Part shown: in pieces, positions 1-8,193 of the stretch
How the letters are laid out: each line of letters begins with the position of its first letter
Position numbering within the stretch: the stretch's first letter is position 1
Notes under the pieces: model-generated
What the model was told of the DNA's origin: nothing
Databases searched by the model: none
The model's input: only the letters and a program-made list of their open reading frames with translations
Source of the DNA: JBCCAG01 sp050331115
Lineage (GTDB): Bacteria > Cyanobacteriota > Cyanobacteriia > CAKZMO01
Reading direction: 5' to 3'
NCBI GenBank assembly: GCA_050331115.1
Contig: JBHJHD010000164.1
Coordinates: 1-23,631, forward strand
DNA length: 23,631 nucleotides
Program-made: the position numbers and the translations under genes

Positions 1-34
1 TTAGCAAACGCTCTTCCTCAGGCACAGGCGACAT
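1..34 (-). CDS. 5' end of an unidentified gene, cut by the window edge
   Basis: An ATG at 34-32 opens a frame reading MSPVPEEERLL that leaves the window without a stop. A Shine-Dalgarno-like GAGGAG (complement of 39-44) sits 4 nt upstream, which is the main support for a real start. It is divergent from the GH57 gene at 138, so the 103 bp between them should carry both promoters. Only 11 residues are visible, so no family can be named. Confidence 0.45.
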   Translation of the reverse strand, partial: MSPVPEEERLL

Positions 35-137
35 AAAGCTCCTCACGCCAACCACGCACAAGACCGGGGTAAGCCAAAACCTCTGGTGTGCGGGCGGTAG
101 AACTGATGCTGACGTATCTCTATTCGGACCACCACTA

Positions 138-2918
138 ATGACATCTAGCAATCTAGATCTGACGACTCAGTCTGACCTTGCTTCTTCTGAGACCGCCCAA
201 ACTCAGGCCAATCGACTGGAGCAGTCCCTCCAATCTGACCGCCCTGGGGATCACAGTAATCCGAACTTTGGGGATCATGCGCATCAGAGCGCCGAAGCGG
301 CGACGAGCCACGGCGTCTACGTCACGGGCCACGGCCACTTCTACCAGCCCCCCCGAGAGAACCCCTACCTCGACGCCATCGAGCGGCAGCCCAGCGCCTC
401 CCCCTTCCACGACTGGAACGAGCGTATCCACTACGAGTGCTACCGCCCCAACGCCTTTGCTCGCATCCTCAACCACGCGGGCGAGGTAATGGAAATCGTC
501 AACACTTTTGAATACCTGAGCTTCAACATCGGCCCGACGCTGATGAGCTGGCTGGAGCGCTACGACGTGGAGACCTATCAGCGCATTATCGAAGCGGACC
601 GCAAGAGCTGCGATCGCCTCAATGGCCACGGCAACGCGATCGCCCAGGCGTATAACCACATCATTTTGCCCCTGGCCAACGACCGAGACAAGCGCACCCA
701 AATCCGCTGGGGCAAGGCCGACTTTAAGTCCCGCTTTGGCCGCGATCCCGAGGGCATGTGGCTAGCGGAGACCGCCGTAGACTATGCGACGCTGTCCATC
801 CTGGTGGAAGAGGGCATTCGCTTCATCATCTTGGCCCCTTCCCAGGCCCAGCGCTGCCGCACCCTGCCGACTGGCGACCAGCCCCACCCCGAGTGGGTCG
901 AAGTAGGCGGCGGGCAGATCGATCCCGTGCAGCCCTACCGCTGCTATGTGCCTCAAAGCGCAGAAGGCAGTGGGACAGAAGGCAGTGGGACAGAAAGCAG
1001 TGGGACAGAAAGCAGTGGCGCAGGCGATCGCCCCTATATCGACATCTTCTTCTACGACGGCCCTATCTCCCGCGACATGGGCTTTAACGAAGTGCTCACC
1101 AGCTCCCAGCACTTTGCGGGCCGCGTCGGACAGGCCGTGCGCGGGGATCACCGCGAAGCGCAGCTAATCTCGGTGGCCACCGACGGCGAGACCTTTGGCC
1201 ACCACAAGGGCGGCGCAGAAAAGGCCCTGGCCTACGCCGTCACCCACGAGTTTCCGGCCCAGGGCTGGACCGTGACCAACTATGCCCAATACCTCAGCCT
1301 CCACTCCCCGACTTGGGAAGTGGAGCTGAAGCCCGTGACCGCCTGGAGCTGCTCCCACGGCGTCGATCGCTGGCAGGATGACTGCGGCTGCGGCGGGGGC
1401 GGCACCTGGAACCAGCAGTGGCGGCGGCCGCTGCGGGACAGCTTAGACTGGCTGCGGGACAGTCTGGTGCCGATATACCAGGAGATAGGATCGGCGCTGT
1501 TCCGCGACCCTTGGGACGCTCGGGATCGCTATGTGGGCATTCTGCGCGATGGCCAAAGACCGGTCCCACAGGACCACCGCAGCGCCACGGCCCTAGACGC
1601 GTTCTTTGAGCAGCACCAGTCTCACCCGCTAACTCAGGCCGAGCGGATAGACGCCCTGCGGCTGCTGGAAATGCAGCGCCACGCCCTGCTGATGTACACG
1701 AGCTGCGGCTGGTTCTTTGACGAAATTTCTCGCCCCGAAGGCACGCAAATCTTACGCTATGCGGCCCGCGCCATTGAGCTAGCGGGTGAGGTGGCCGGCG
1801 TACAGCTGGAGCAGGCGTTCGTAGCGCGCCTCAGCACCGCCCCCAGCAACGTGGACTGCTTCAAGCACGGCGGCGACATCTACCGTCAGCTCGTCAACCC
1901 CTCCCGCATTAGCCTGGGCCAGGTGGCGGCCCACTACGCCATCAGCGCCCTATTCAACCACTACGACCCCACCCAGCGCCTCTACTGCTACACGGCCCAT
2001 CGCCTAGACTACCAGCACCAGCGCATCGGCCCCTTGACCCTGGCTTTGGGGCATGTGGAGCTCACCTTTGAGACCACCCAGGAGACGGCCCACCTGGTGT
2101 TCGGCGTGCTGCATCTGGGCGGCTGGGACTTCCACTGCTGCATCCAGCCGTTCCAAGGGCGGCTGGCCTACGTGCGAGACAAGTCGGCCCTGTTTGAGAC
2201 CCTAGGGCGGGCCAGCGTCGCCCAGCTCATCGTGGCGATGAACCGCATCTTCGGGGACCAGAGCTACAGCCTGGAAGATCTCTTTGCCGAGGAGCGGCAC
2301 CGAATCATGCGGCTGCTGAGCCAGGAGACGCTACAGCGGCTAGACCAGCTTTACACCCAGACCTACCGCGACAACTACAGCATTCTAGCGGCCTTCCACC
2401 GCGATGGCCTGGAGGTCCCCCAAGAGCTGCAGGTGGCCGCTGACATTGCCCTCAACTACCGCGCCATGACGATGATTCGCCTGCTGGAGCAGGAGGCGAG
2501 TAAGGGCGTGACGGCGCTAGCTGCAGCAACTGCGGCGATCGCTGAGCTAGAGGCGATCGCGGCCGAGGCGGAGCAGCTCCACTGCCGGCTGCAGCTCTCA
2601 GAGGGCAAGCAGATTTTACAAGGGCTGATTTTACGATCGCTCTGGCAGCTGATGAAGGATTTCCAAACGGACACTGTGGCGGCTGAGGCAGACTGGCTGC
2701 AGCGGTTGATCGACGTGGGCGATCGCCTCAAGCTCGGCCTATCACTGGACCGGGCACAGGAGCTCTATTTGCGCAGCCTGCGAGATAGCCTGGTGCCCGA
2801 GCTGCTGGGGCAGCCCATAGCGCAGCGGGAAGCCGCCTTGGAGGACTTAAGGCAGCTTTTGCAGCTCGGCAAGCGGCTGGCGGTGGATGTAGATCATCTG
2901 CTAGGGAAATTGTGTTAG
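138..2918 (+). CDS. Glycoside hydrolase family 57 protein with DUF3536 domain
   Basis: 926 aa, predicted cytoplasmic alpha-glucan-active enzyme or relative. The first ~57 residues are low complexity; the conserved core begins at residue 58. The GH57 opening motif HFYQPPRENPY lies at about 67-77. The likely catalytic pair is Glu211 in MWLAETAVD and Asp307 in FFYDGPISRD. A Cys-rich stretch with SCSHGVDRW and DCGCGGGG follows at roughly 405-420, and DUF3536 fills the C-terminal half. Between the two putative catalytic residues, residues 276-295 are a Gly/Ser/Thr/Glu repeat encoded by a 15 bp tandem array. No strong ribosome-binding site precedes the ATG, so the exact start is uncertain. Family assignment is firm; substrate and reaction (hydrolase or transglycosylase) cannot be read from the sequence. 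No other glycogen gene is adjacent. Confidence 0.93.
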   Translation: MTSSNLDLTTQSDLASSETAQTQANRLEQSLQSDRPGDHSNPNFGDHAHQSAEAATSHGVYVTGHGHFYQPPRENPYLDAIERQPSASPFHDWNERIHYECYRPNAFARILNHAGEVMEIVNTFEYLSFNIGPTLMSWLERYDVETYQRIIEADRKSCDRLNGHGNAIAQAYNHIILPLANDRDKRTQIRWGKADFKSRFGRDPEGMWLAETAVDYATLSILVEEGIRFIILAPSQAQRCRTLPTGDQPHPEWVEVGGGQIDPVQPYRCYVPQSAEGSGTEGSGTESSGTESSGAGDRPYIDIFFYDGPISRDMGFNEVLTSSQHFAGRVGQAVRGDHREAQLISVATDGETFGHHKGGAEKALAYAVTHEFPAQGWTVTNYAQYLSLHSPTWEVELKPVTAWSCSHGVDRWQDDCGCGGGGTWNQQWRRPLRDSLDWLRDSLVPIYQEIGSALFRDPWDARDRYVGILRDGQRPVPQDHRSATALDAFFEQHQSHPLTQAERIDALRLLEMQRHALLMYTSCGWFFDEISRPEGTQILRYAARAIELAGEVAGVQLEQAFVARLSTAPSNVDCFKHGGDIYRQLVNPSRISLGQVAAHYAISALFNHYDPTQRLYCYTAHRLDYQHQRIGPLTLALGHVELTFETTQETAHLVFGVLHLGGWDFHCCIQPFQGRLAYVRDKSALFETLGRASVAQLIVAMNRIFGDQSYSLEDLFAEERHRIMRLLSQETLQRLDQLYTQTYRDNYSILAAFHRDGLEVPQELQVAADIALNYRAMTMIRLLEQEASKGVTALAAATAAIAELEAIAAEAEQLHCRLQLSEGKQILQGLILRSLWQLMKDFQTDTVAAEADWLQRLIDVGDRLKLGLSLDRAQELYLRSLRDSLVPELLGQPIAQREAALEDLRQLLQLGKRLAVDVDHLLGKLC
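966..1022 (+). repeat. 15 bp in-frame tandem repeat inside the GH57 gene
   Basis: Nearly four copies of GGCAGTGGGACAGAA: 966-980 and 981-995 are identical, 996-1010 differs at one base, and 1011 onward is degenerate. It encodes GSGTE-GSGTE-SSGTE-SSGAG between the two candidate catalytic residues. High identity suggests recent expansion. Confidence 0.9.
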
Positions 2919-2923
2919 GGGAA

Positions 2924-2955
2924 TTGGAACAGTTGCGGCGACGATGGTCTATACT
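2924..2955 (+). promoter_or_regulatory. Possible promoter for tRNA-Leu
   Basis: TATACT at 2950-2955 is a good -10-like hexamer, 31 nt before the tRNA 5' end. TTGGAA at 2924-2929 could serve as -35, but the 20 nt spacing is longer than ideal, so only the -10 is moderately convincing. Confidence 0.35.
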
Positions 2956-2986
2956 TGAAGACCGTGTTGGATATTCCATCCACCGA

Positions 2987-3067
2987 GCGGATGTGGCGGA
3001 ATTGGTATACGCGCACGCTTGAGGTGCGTGTGGCATTGCCTTGCGAGTTCGAGTCTCGCCATCCGCA
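2987..3067 (+). tRNA. tRNA-Leu (anticodon GAG)
   Basis: A class II tRNA of 81 nt. The acceptor stem GCGGATG (2987-2993) pairs with CATCCGC (3060-3066), and A3067 is the discriminator. The anticodon stem CACGC (3014-3018) pairs with GCGTG (3026-3030) around the loop TTGAGGT, giving GAG at 3021-3023. The variable arm forms a GGC/GCC stem, and the T stem GCGAG/CTCGC encloses TTCGAGT. CCA is not encoded. It reads CUC and CUU leucine codons. There is no intron. Confidence 0.97.
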
Positions 3068-3101
3068 TTGTCTTTAGGAGTCATCCTAATACTTACACTG
3101 T

Positions 3102-3143
3102 GCCGCAGGGGACGCTGATTGCACCCCTGCGGCTTTTTGTTTT
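3102..3143 (+). terminator. Rho-independent terminator after tRNA-Leu
   Basis: A perfect 10 bp stem, GCCGCAGGGG (3102-3111) with CCCCTGCGGC (3124-3133), and a 12 nt loop are followed directly by TTTTTGTTTT. The T tract is only on the plus side, so it ends the tRNA transcript and not the facing acyl-AMP ligase gene. Confidence 0.85.
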
Positions 3144-3191
3144 AAAATTTTCAGGCGATCGCCTATCGACCACAGGCCATCACCCACAGGC

Positions 3192-5051
3192 CTATCCCCC
3201 CCGCAGCGCCAGCCTCGCCCTAAAATACAGCCGCCGCAGGTGGGTCAACGGATTCAAATATCGCCGCATCAGCGCCGGAATATCGAGTACATCGGGCGAT
3301 CGCCACTCGCTCAGCACCGCTAACTCCCCGCTCAAATAGCGATCGCGGCAGGCCCGTCGCTGAACCTTACCACTAGAGGTTTTGGGCAGGCTGCCGGGCT
3401 GCAGCAGCGCGATCGCCTGCACATCCACAAAGTGCTCGTCAAACAGCGCCCAGCGCACCGCCTCCGCCACCGATTCCGCCGTTAGCCGGCTGCGATAGGC
3501 CCGCTCCACCTCCTGCAGGATAACGAGACGGTCTCGGCCCTGCAGCGGCACCGCGATCGCCGCCCCGCTGCCCGCCTTGAGCCCTGGGTGGCAGGCTGCC
3601 GTCGTCGCCTCTAGATGCTCGGGGTAATGGTTGAGCCCCCAAAATACCAGCACATCATTGAGCCGCCCGGTGATGAATAGCTCATCATCGTGCAGGAAGC
3701 CCAGGTCCCCCGTGCGCAGAAATGGGCCCGCCGACTCACCCTCCTCACCTGCAAAGCGGGCGTTGAAGGTGCGCTCAGTCGCCTCCGGCTGCTCCCAATA
3801 CCCCCGCCCCCGCCCAGAGCCCGAGACCCAAATCTCCCCAACTTCGTTAGGAGAACAGCGGCGGCGGGTTTGCGGGTGGGCAATGGCAATTTCTCCGTCC
3901 AGCCAGGCATGCCCACAGCCCACTAGCGGCCGCCGCTGCCCTGACGGCAGATTGCTCCAGTCCACGCGGCCCGCCGTCAGGGCTACCTCGTCCACATAGC
4001 CCACCCGAGGCGGCTCTGAAGCCTTGCCGCCAGAAATAAACAGCGTCGCCTCCGCCATGCCGTAACAGGGATAGAAAGCCTCTCGGCGAAAGCCCGCGCA
4101 GGCAAACTTAGCGGCAAACTGCTCTAGGGTGGCGGCCCGCACTGGCTCAGCCCCGGTAAAGGCCACCCGCCAGCGGCCCAGGTCGAGCTGCTGCACCTGC
4201 TCATCTGTGACGTAGCGGCAGAGAAGGTCGTAGGCAAAGTTAGGGCCGCCGCTGGTGGTAGCCCCGCAGCGAGAAATCGCCTGTAGCCAGCGCACCGGCT
4301 TTTGCACAAAGGCAAGGGGCGACATGAGCGTGCAGGTAGTTCCTAGATAGAGGGACTGCAGCACGTTGCCGATCAGCCCCATATCGTGGAACAGCGGCAG
4401 CCAACCCATGCCCACCGAGGCCTCGCTGTGGTCAAACGCCAGCTGGAGCAGTCGCTGATTGTAAAGCAGTCCGCTGTGGGTCACCATCACCCCCTTAGGC
4501 AGCCCCGTAGAGCCAGAGGTGTACTGTAAAAACGCCAGGCCGTCGCCGCGCAGAGCGGGCCGCTGCCAGCCCGCCGCCTGTGCCAGAGGAATCTCCGCTG
4601 CCACAAGCCACTGATATTGATGGTATGGATGGGCGGCCGTCGCCCCCGCCTCCTGGAGCTGACGCTGCAGCTTGGGGCGCATTGACCGGGTCGTCAGCAC
4701 CAGCTGCGCCCCTGAGGAGGCCAGCCGCCCCGACAGATCCAACACCCCTCGCCGGTTGCGGGCGGCGTGGGTCGGGGCAGGCACAACGCCGGCGTACAGG
4801 CACCCCAGGAATGCGGCAATAAAGTCTAGACCGGCCTCATAGGGGTAGACCAGAACCGCCCGATCGCCCATGGCAGTAACGGTGCCCAGACAGGCCGCGA
4901 TCGCTCGCGCCCGCTGATCCAACGCGCCGTAGGTCAGGGTCGTTTCCGCGGTCTCTCCGTCTTCAAGAAATCGATAGGCGACCTGGTCGGGAACGGACTG
5001 GGCGCGATCGCAGGCCAGATCAACAAAGGTGTCGTAGGACGTGGTTTGCAT
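3192..5051 (-). CDS. Fatty-acyl-AMP ligase (FAAL-type AMP-binding enzyme)
   Basis: 619 aa soluble adenylate-forming enzyme. FAALs activate a fatty acid with ATP to acyl-AMP and normally hand it to an acyl carrier protein rather than to CoA. The P-loop-like motif YTSGSTGLPKGVMVTH is at about 177-192, followed by GWLPLFHDMGLIG, GAEPVR, YGMAEATLF, TGDLGF and the C-terminal LPKTSSGKVQRR at 555-566 with the catalytic Lys562. The SGGPNFAYDL stretch and overall layout match FAALs rather than acyl-CoA ligases. A basic tail of about 25 residues closes the protein. ATG at 5051-5049 has only a weak ribosome-binding site. The gene is divergent from the membrane protein at 5174. No carrier protein, polyketide synthase or thioesterase lies within the window, so the acyl acceptor is unknown. 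Confidence 0.9.
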   Translation of the reverse strand: MQTTSYDTFVDLACDRAQSVPDQVAYRFLEDGETAETTLTYGALDQRARAIAACLGTVTAMGDRAVLVYPYEAGLDFIAAFLGCLYAGVVPAPTHAARNRRGVLDLSGRLASSGAQLVLTTRSMRPKLQRQLQEAGATAAHPYHQYQWLVAAEIPLAQAAGWQRPALRGDGLAFLQYTSGSTGLPKGVMVTHSGLLYNQRLLQLAFDHSEASVGMGWLPLFHDMGLIGNVLQSLYLGTTCTLMSPLAFVQKPVRWLQAISRCGATTSGGPNFAYDLLCRYVTDEQVQQLDLGRWRVAFTGAEPVRAATLEQFAAKFACAGFRREAFYPCYGMAEATLFISGGKASEPPRVGYVDEVALTAGRVDWSNLPSGQRRPLVGCGHAWLDGEIAIAHPQTRRRCSPNEVGEIWVSGSGRGRGYWEQPEATERTFNARFAGEEGESAGPFLRTGDLGFLHDDELFITGRLNDVLVFWGLNHYPEHLEATTAACHPGLKAGSGAAIAVPLQGRDRLVILQEVERAYRSRLTAESVAEAVRWALFDEHFVDVQAIALLQPGSLPKTSSGKVQRRACRDRYLSGELAVLSEWRSPDVLDIPALMRRYLNPLTHLRRLYFRARLALRGG

Positions 5052-5067
5052 TCCGCAGGCAAGTAGT

Positions 5068-5119
5068 GGGATAACGAGGGAATGTGGGACAACGAGGAAA
5101 GTAGAACAACGAGGAAAGT
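5068..5119. repeat. 17 bp tandem repeat in a divergent intergenic gap
   Basis: Three imperfect units built on GGGACAACGAGGAAAGT: 5068-5085 (18 bp, degenerate), 5086-5102 and 5103-5119. It lies between the divergent FAAL start (5051) and membrane protein start (5135 or 5174), so it falls in the expected promoter region of both. Confidence 0.75.
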
Positions 5120-5173
5120 CGGGCTCCAGGCGATTTGCGGCTGGCGATCCAGACCTTATCCAATTTTCGCAGC

Positions 5174-6961
5174 ATGCGCAAACTCATCACCAAATTCATC
5201 GCCGGTCTCGCTAGCAGGCATTCTCCATCGCCCCTATCCCTCAAAGCGCCCTATGTCGCCCTCAGTTTAGGTCTCAGCCTCATCACGCCCCTATACTTCG
5301 GCCTGGTGACGCTGATCTATACCACCACCTCCGGCCCCGTCATCCAGGACGATGCCCGCCTGCACGTCGTCTGGCTGCAGCGGCTGGTCGAGCCGGCGCT
5401 ATTTCCCCAGGACGCGATCGCCCACTACTACACCGCCATCCAGTCCGCGGGGTTTCAGGCGGCCTATGGGCTAGCGGCGGCGCTGGGCATCGCGCCGCTT
5501 ACCTTGGCGAAAATTTTGCCCCTGGGGCTGGCGCTGATTGCCACGGGCTATCTCTTCTGGGTGGCGCTGCTGATTTTACCGGTGCCCCTCAGCGGCCTGT
5601 TGGTCACCCTGGTCTTCAACCAGAATATCTGGCTCAAAGATGACCTCGCCTCAGCCACGCCACGAGCGTTCGTCTACCCACTCTTTGCGGCGTTTCTCTA
5701 CTACCTGATGCGCGACGCCCGTGGCCTAGGCCTGCTGACCCTAGGCCTGCTGGGCCTGTTTTACCCTCAAATGATGCTGGTGGCGCTGGGGATGCTGACG
5801 CTGCGGCTGCTAGGACAGGTGCGATCGCCGCAGCGCTGGCGAGACGGGGCGTTTTGGCTGCTGGCGCTGGGTCTAACGGCGGGGCTGCTGCTGACGTTCT
5901 CGCACCGTACGGAAGCCCAGGTCGGGCCACTGGTGAGCCTAGATGAAATGTTGGTCATGCCCGAGTTTCAGGCGGGCGGGCGGCGGCCATACTTCGGCGT
6001 CCCGCTGCTAGGCTTTGCGTTTGCCGGGGCCAGCGGCCTGAGGCTGCCGCTGTTTCCGCCGATTATCGGCGTCGGCCTCTTGCTGCCCGTCCTGATCTGG
6101 AGGCGGCACTGGGGGAGCTTTCAGATTACGGAACAGGCGTCAGTATTGGTTCAGCTCTTAGTCGCCGCCATGGCCCTATTCCTGCTGGCCCACGGGGTAT
6201 TTCCCCGACTCTACCTGCCCAGCCGCTACACCTTTTACAGCCTGCGATTTTTGATGGCGATCGCCTCAGGCCTCCTGCTTACTCTGGCCGTGCAGCAAAC
6301 CAGCGTCTGGCTAGCGCGGCGCTCTAGCCCCTGGACCTGGCGCGATCGCGGTCGCGCTTACCTCGGTGGGGCATTGGCGATCGCCATAGTCGTCCTGCCC
6401 GCCATTCCCGCCGTTTTTTTGCCCTGCCACGGCTGGGTAGTTGGTCAGGCTCCCGGCCTCTACGAAGCGATAAAGGCTCACCCTGCCTCTAGCGCGCCCC
6501 AAAGCGTGGCCCCCAGCGCGGGCCAGGGCTCTAAAGATACGCTCGTAGCTTCTCTTGCCCCCGAGATAAACAACGTACCCGCCTTCGCGCAGCGATCGGT
6601 GCTCGTGGGAGAAGAGTTTGCCCTGCCTTACCACAGCGTGTTTTACGACCTAATGCAGCGGCGCATGACGGACCTACTGGCGGCGCAGTACAGCCCTGAG
6701 CCTGCCGACCTGACGGCGTTTATCCAGGCCTACGGCATCGATCTTTGGCTCTTGGACCGACGCTTCGCTGAACCAGACTACTTGATGCAGCAAGACTGGC
6801 TCATCAACAGCGCCGTTGGGGGCGAAGTCGCTGAGGTTGTCCGAAAACTACGGTTAGGTTTGCCGCTAGCGCTGGCCCAGTCCATACCCGCATGCAATAT
6901 TTTTTCAGAAGCAGACCTGATTCTTTTAGACGCCGCCTGTATCGCTAAGAGAGCAAAATAG
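5174..6961 (+). CDS. Polytopic integral membrane protein of unknown function (possible GT-C-like)
   Basis: 595 aa from the ATG at 5174; a TTG at 5135 in the same frame would give 608 aa, and neither start has a clear ribosome-binding site. Many hydrophobic segments (roughly ten) fill residues 30-430, followed by a hydrophilic C-terminal domain of about 160 residues. After the first membrane segment comes VIQDDARLHVVWLQ; an acidic pair in the first external loop is typical of GT-C membrane glycosyltransferases, so a lipid-linked sugar transferase is possible. I do not recognise a named family. The FAAL gene is divergent from it, and the secreted propeller gene follows 97 bp downstream on the same strand. 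Confidence 0.8.
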   Translation: MRKLITKFIAGLASRHSPSPLSLKAPYVALSLGLSLITPLYFGLVTLIYTTTSGPVIQDDARLHVVWLQRLVEPALFPQDAIAHYYTAIQSAGFQAAYGLAAALGIAPLTLAKILPLGLALIATGYLFWVALLILPVPLSGLLVTLVFNQNIWLKDDLASATPRAFVYPLFAAFLYYLMRDARGLGLLTLGLLGLFYPQMMLVALGMLTLRLLGQVRSPQRWRDGAFWLLALGLTAGLLLTFSHRTEAQVGPLVSLDEMLVMPEFQAGGRRPYFGVPLLGFAFAGASGLRLPLFPPIIGVGLLLPVLIWRRHWGSFQITEQASVLVQLLVAAMALFLLAHGVFPRLYLPSRYTFYSLRFLMAIASGLLLTLAVQQTSVWLARRSSPWTWRDRGRAYLGGALAIAIVVLPAIPAVFLPCHGWVVGQAPGLYEAIKAHPASSAPQSVAPSAGQGSKDTLVASLAPEINNVPAFAQRSVLVGEEFALPYHSVFYDLMQRRMTDLLAAQYSPEPADLTAFIQAYGIDLWLLDRRFAEPDYLMQQDWLINSAVGGEVAEVVRKLRLGLPLALAQSIPACNIFSEADLILLDAACIAKRAK

Positions 6962-7046
6962 GGTGGATTCACGCGATCAATGACCTCATTACCCTATGAA
7001 GCGTGGCTGTGCATTTGCTAAATCGACTCACCTATAGAGAACCTTA

Positions 7047-7051
7047 GAGGG
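7047..7051 (+). promoter_or_regulatory. Ribosome binding site of the propeller gene
   Basis: GAGGG, 7 nt before the ATG at 7059, fixes the start that gives a complete signal peptide. Confidence 0.7.
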
Positions 7052-7058
7052 AAAAAGT

Positions 7059-8186
7059 ATGACAATGACATGGCTGAGATACGGAACAATCGCCCTCGCG
7101 CTAGCGGCGATTGAGCTAGCGCTGGGGCATCCGGGGCTAGCCCAAGAGAGCGAGCAAGACGAATATGAGATTACCACCGACTGGGGGGCAGCGGGCTACA
7201 ACTGGGCGGGCGACTTCAACGGTGACGGCATTGATGACATTGCTTCTGCCCAGCCCAGCGGCGACATGATCATGCGGCTGTCGGACGGGCGCCAGTTTGA
7301 GCGCGTCACCTGGTCAGTGCCAACCCAGTGGGGCGGCGCCAACTACACCTGGGCTGAGGACATCAACGGCGACGGCACGACAGACTTTGTATCGGCCCTT
7401 GAAAACAGCCTCTTCGTTCACCTATCTCAAGGTAATGCGTTTGAGAGCGCCACCTTGACCACCCCCAACCGCTGGGGCGAGCCCGGCTACAACTGGATGG
7501 GCGACTTCAACGGCGATGGCCTGCAGGATCTGGCCTCGGCCCACCCCAACGGCGAAGTAACCCTACGGTTCTTCAACGGGACAGACTTTGACCTACAGAC
7601 CTGGTCTGTTCCCACCCAGTGGGGCGGCGCGCGCTACTCTTGGGCCGCCGACTTCAACAACGATGGCCTGACCGACCTGGCCTCTGCCCTAGAGAACCAG
7701 CTCTTCATTCACCTCTCCAACGGGGCAGGGTTCGACAGCACCACGCAGGAGACGGCGCAGCCCTGGGGCGACCCGGGCTACAGCTGGGTGGGCAAATTCA
7801 GCAGCGGCAGCGTTGTCGACGTGGTGACCGCCCTACCCGGAGGTGACATGATCATGCGCTTCTTTGACGGCCCCAGTTTCGAGGCGGCCACCTGGAGCGT
7901 ACCCACCGAGTGGGGCGGCGCTAACTACACCTGGGCTGAGGACTTCGACGACGACGGCAGGACCGACTTTGTCTCGGCGCAGCAGAGCAGCACGTTCATC
8001 CACCTGACGCAGGACGATAGCTTCCAGAGCCAGACGGTTGAAATTGAGCGATGGGGCGACCCCGGCTATAACCTCGACGGCGATTTCACCGGAGACGGGC
8101 TGCGGGACATTGTTTCTATCCTGCCGGACGGTATCGTCAGCATGCGGCAGTTTACGGGAAGCGAGTTCATTGTCGTGAACTGGTAG
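7059..8186 (+). CDS. Secreted FG-GAP/VCBS-type seven-repeat protein
   Basis: 375 aa. Residues 1-28 are a signal peptide (hydrophobic core IALALAAIELALG, cleavage near GLA-QE). The rest is seven repeats of 47-49 residues, each marked by a WG dipeptide at Trp42, 91, 139, 188, 236, 285 and 332. Six carry a Dx(N/D)xDG-like calcium loop (for example DFNGDGIDD); the fifth is eroded to KFSSGSVVD. Odd repeats have a GYNW-type opening and even repeats an ANYTW-type opening with HLS-like strands, so the pattern alternates A-B-A-B-A-B-A. Seven repeats predict one closed seven-bladed beta-propeller, as in FG-GAP/VCBS proteins. No catalytic or anchor segment is visible; an extracellular or periplasmic binding role is an inference. 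The stop is 7 bp from the stop of the convergent hydrolase. Confidence 0.9.
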   Translation: MTMTWLRYGTIALALAAIELALGHPGLAQESEQDEYEITTDWGAAGYNWAGDFNGDGIDDIASAQPSGDMIMRLSDGRQFERVTWSVPTQWGGANYTWAEDINGDGTTDFVSALENSLFVHLSQGNAFESATLTTPNRWGEPGYNWMGDFNGDGLQDLASAHPNGEVTLRFFNGTDFDLQTWSVPTQWGGARYSWAADFNNDGLTDLASALENQLFIHLSNGAGFDSTTQETAQPWGDPGYSWVGKFSSGSVVDVVTALPGGDMIMRFFDGPSFEAATWSVPTEWGGANYTWAEDFDDDGRTDFVSAQQSSTFIHLTQDDSFQSQTVEIERWGDPGYNLDGDFTGDGLRDIVSILPDGIVSMRQFTGSEFIVVNW

Positions 8187-8193
8187 ATACCCC

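Noticed and set aside
966..1022. Tandem repeats as a CRISPR array
   Set aside because: Units are contiguous, have no spacers, and are in frame within a gene; no cas genes are present.
2987..3143. tRNA-Leu as an integration site for a genomic island
   Set aside because: No partial tRNA copy, integrase or phage gene was found on either side; a terminator directly follows.
3102..3143. Bidirectional terminator shared with the acyl-AMP ligase gene
   Set aside because: The T tract is only on the plus-strand side; reading the minus strand, the hairpin is followed by mixed sequence.
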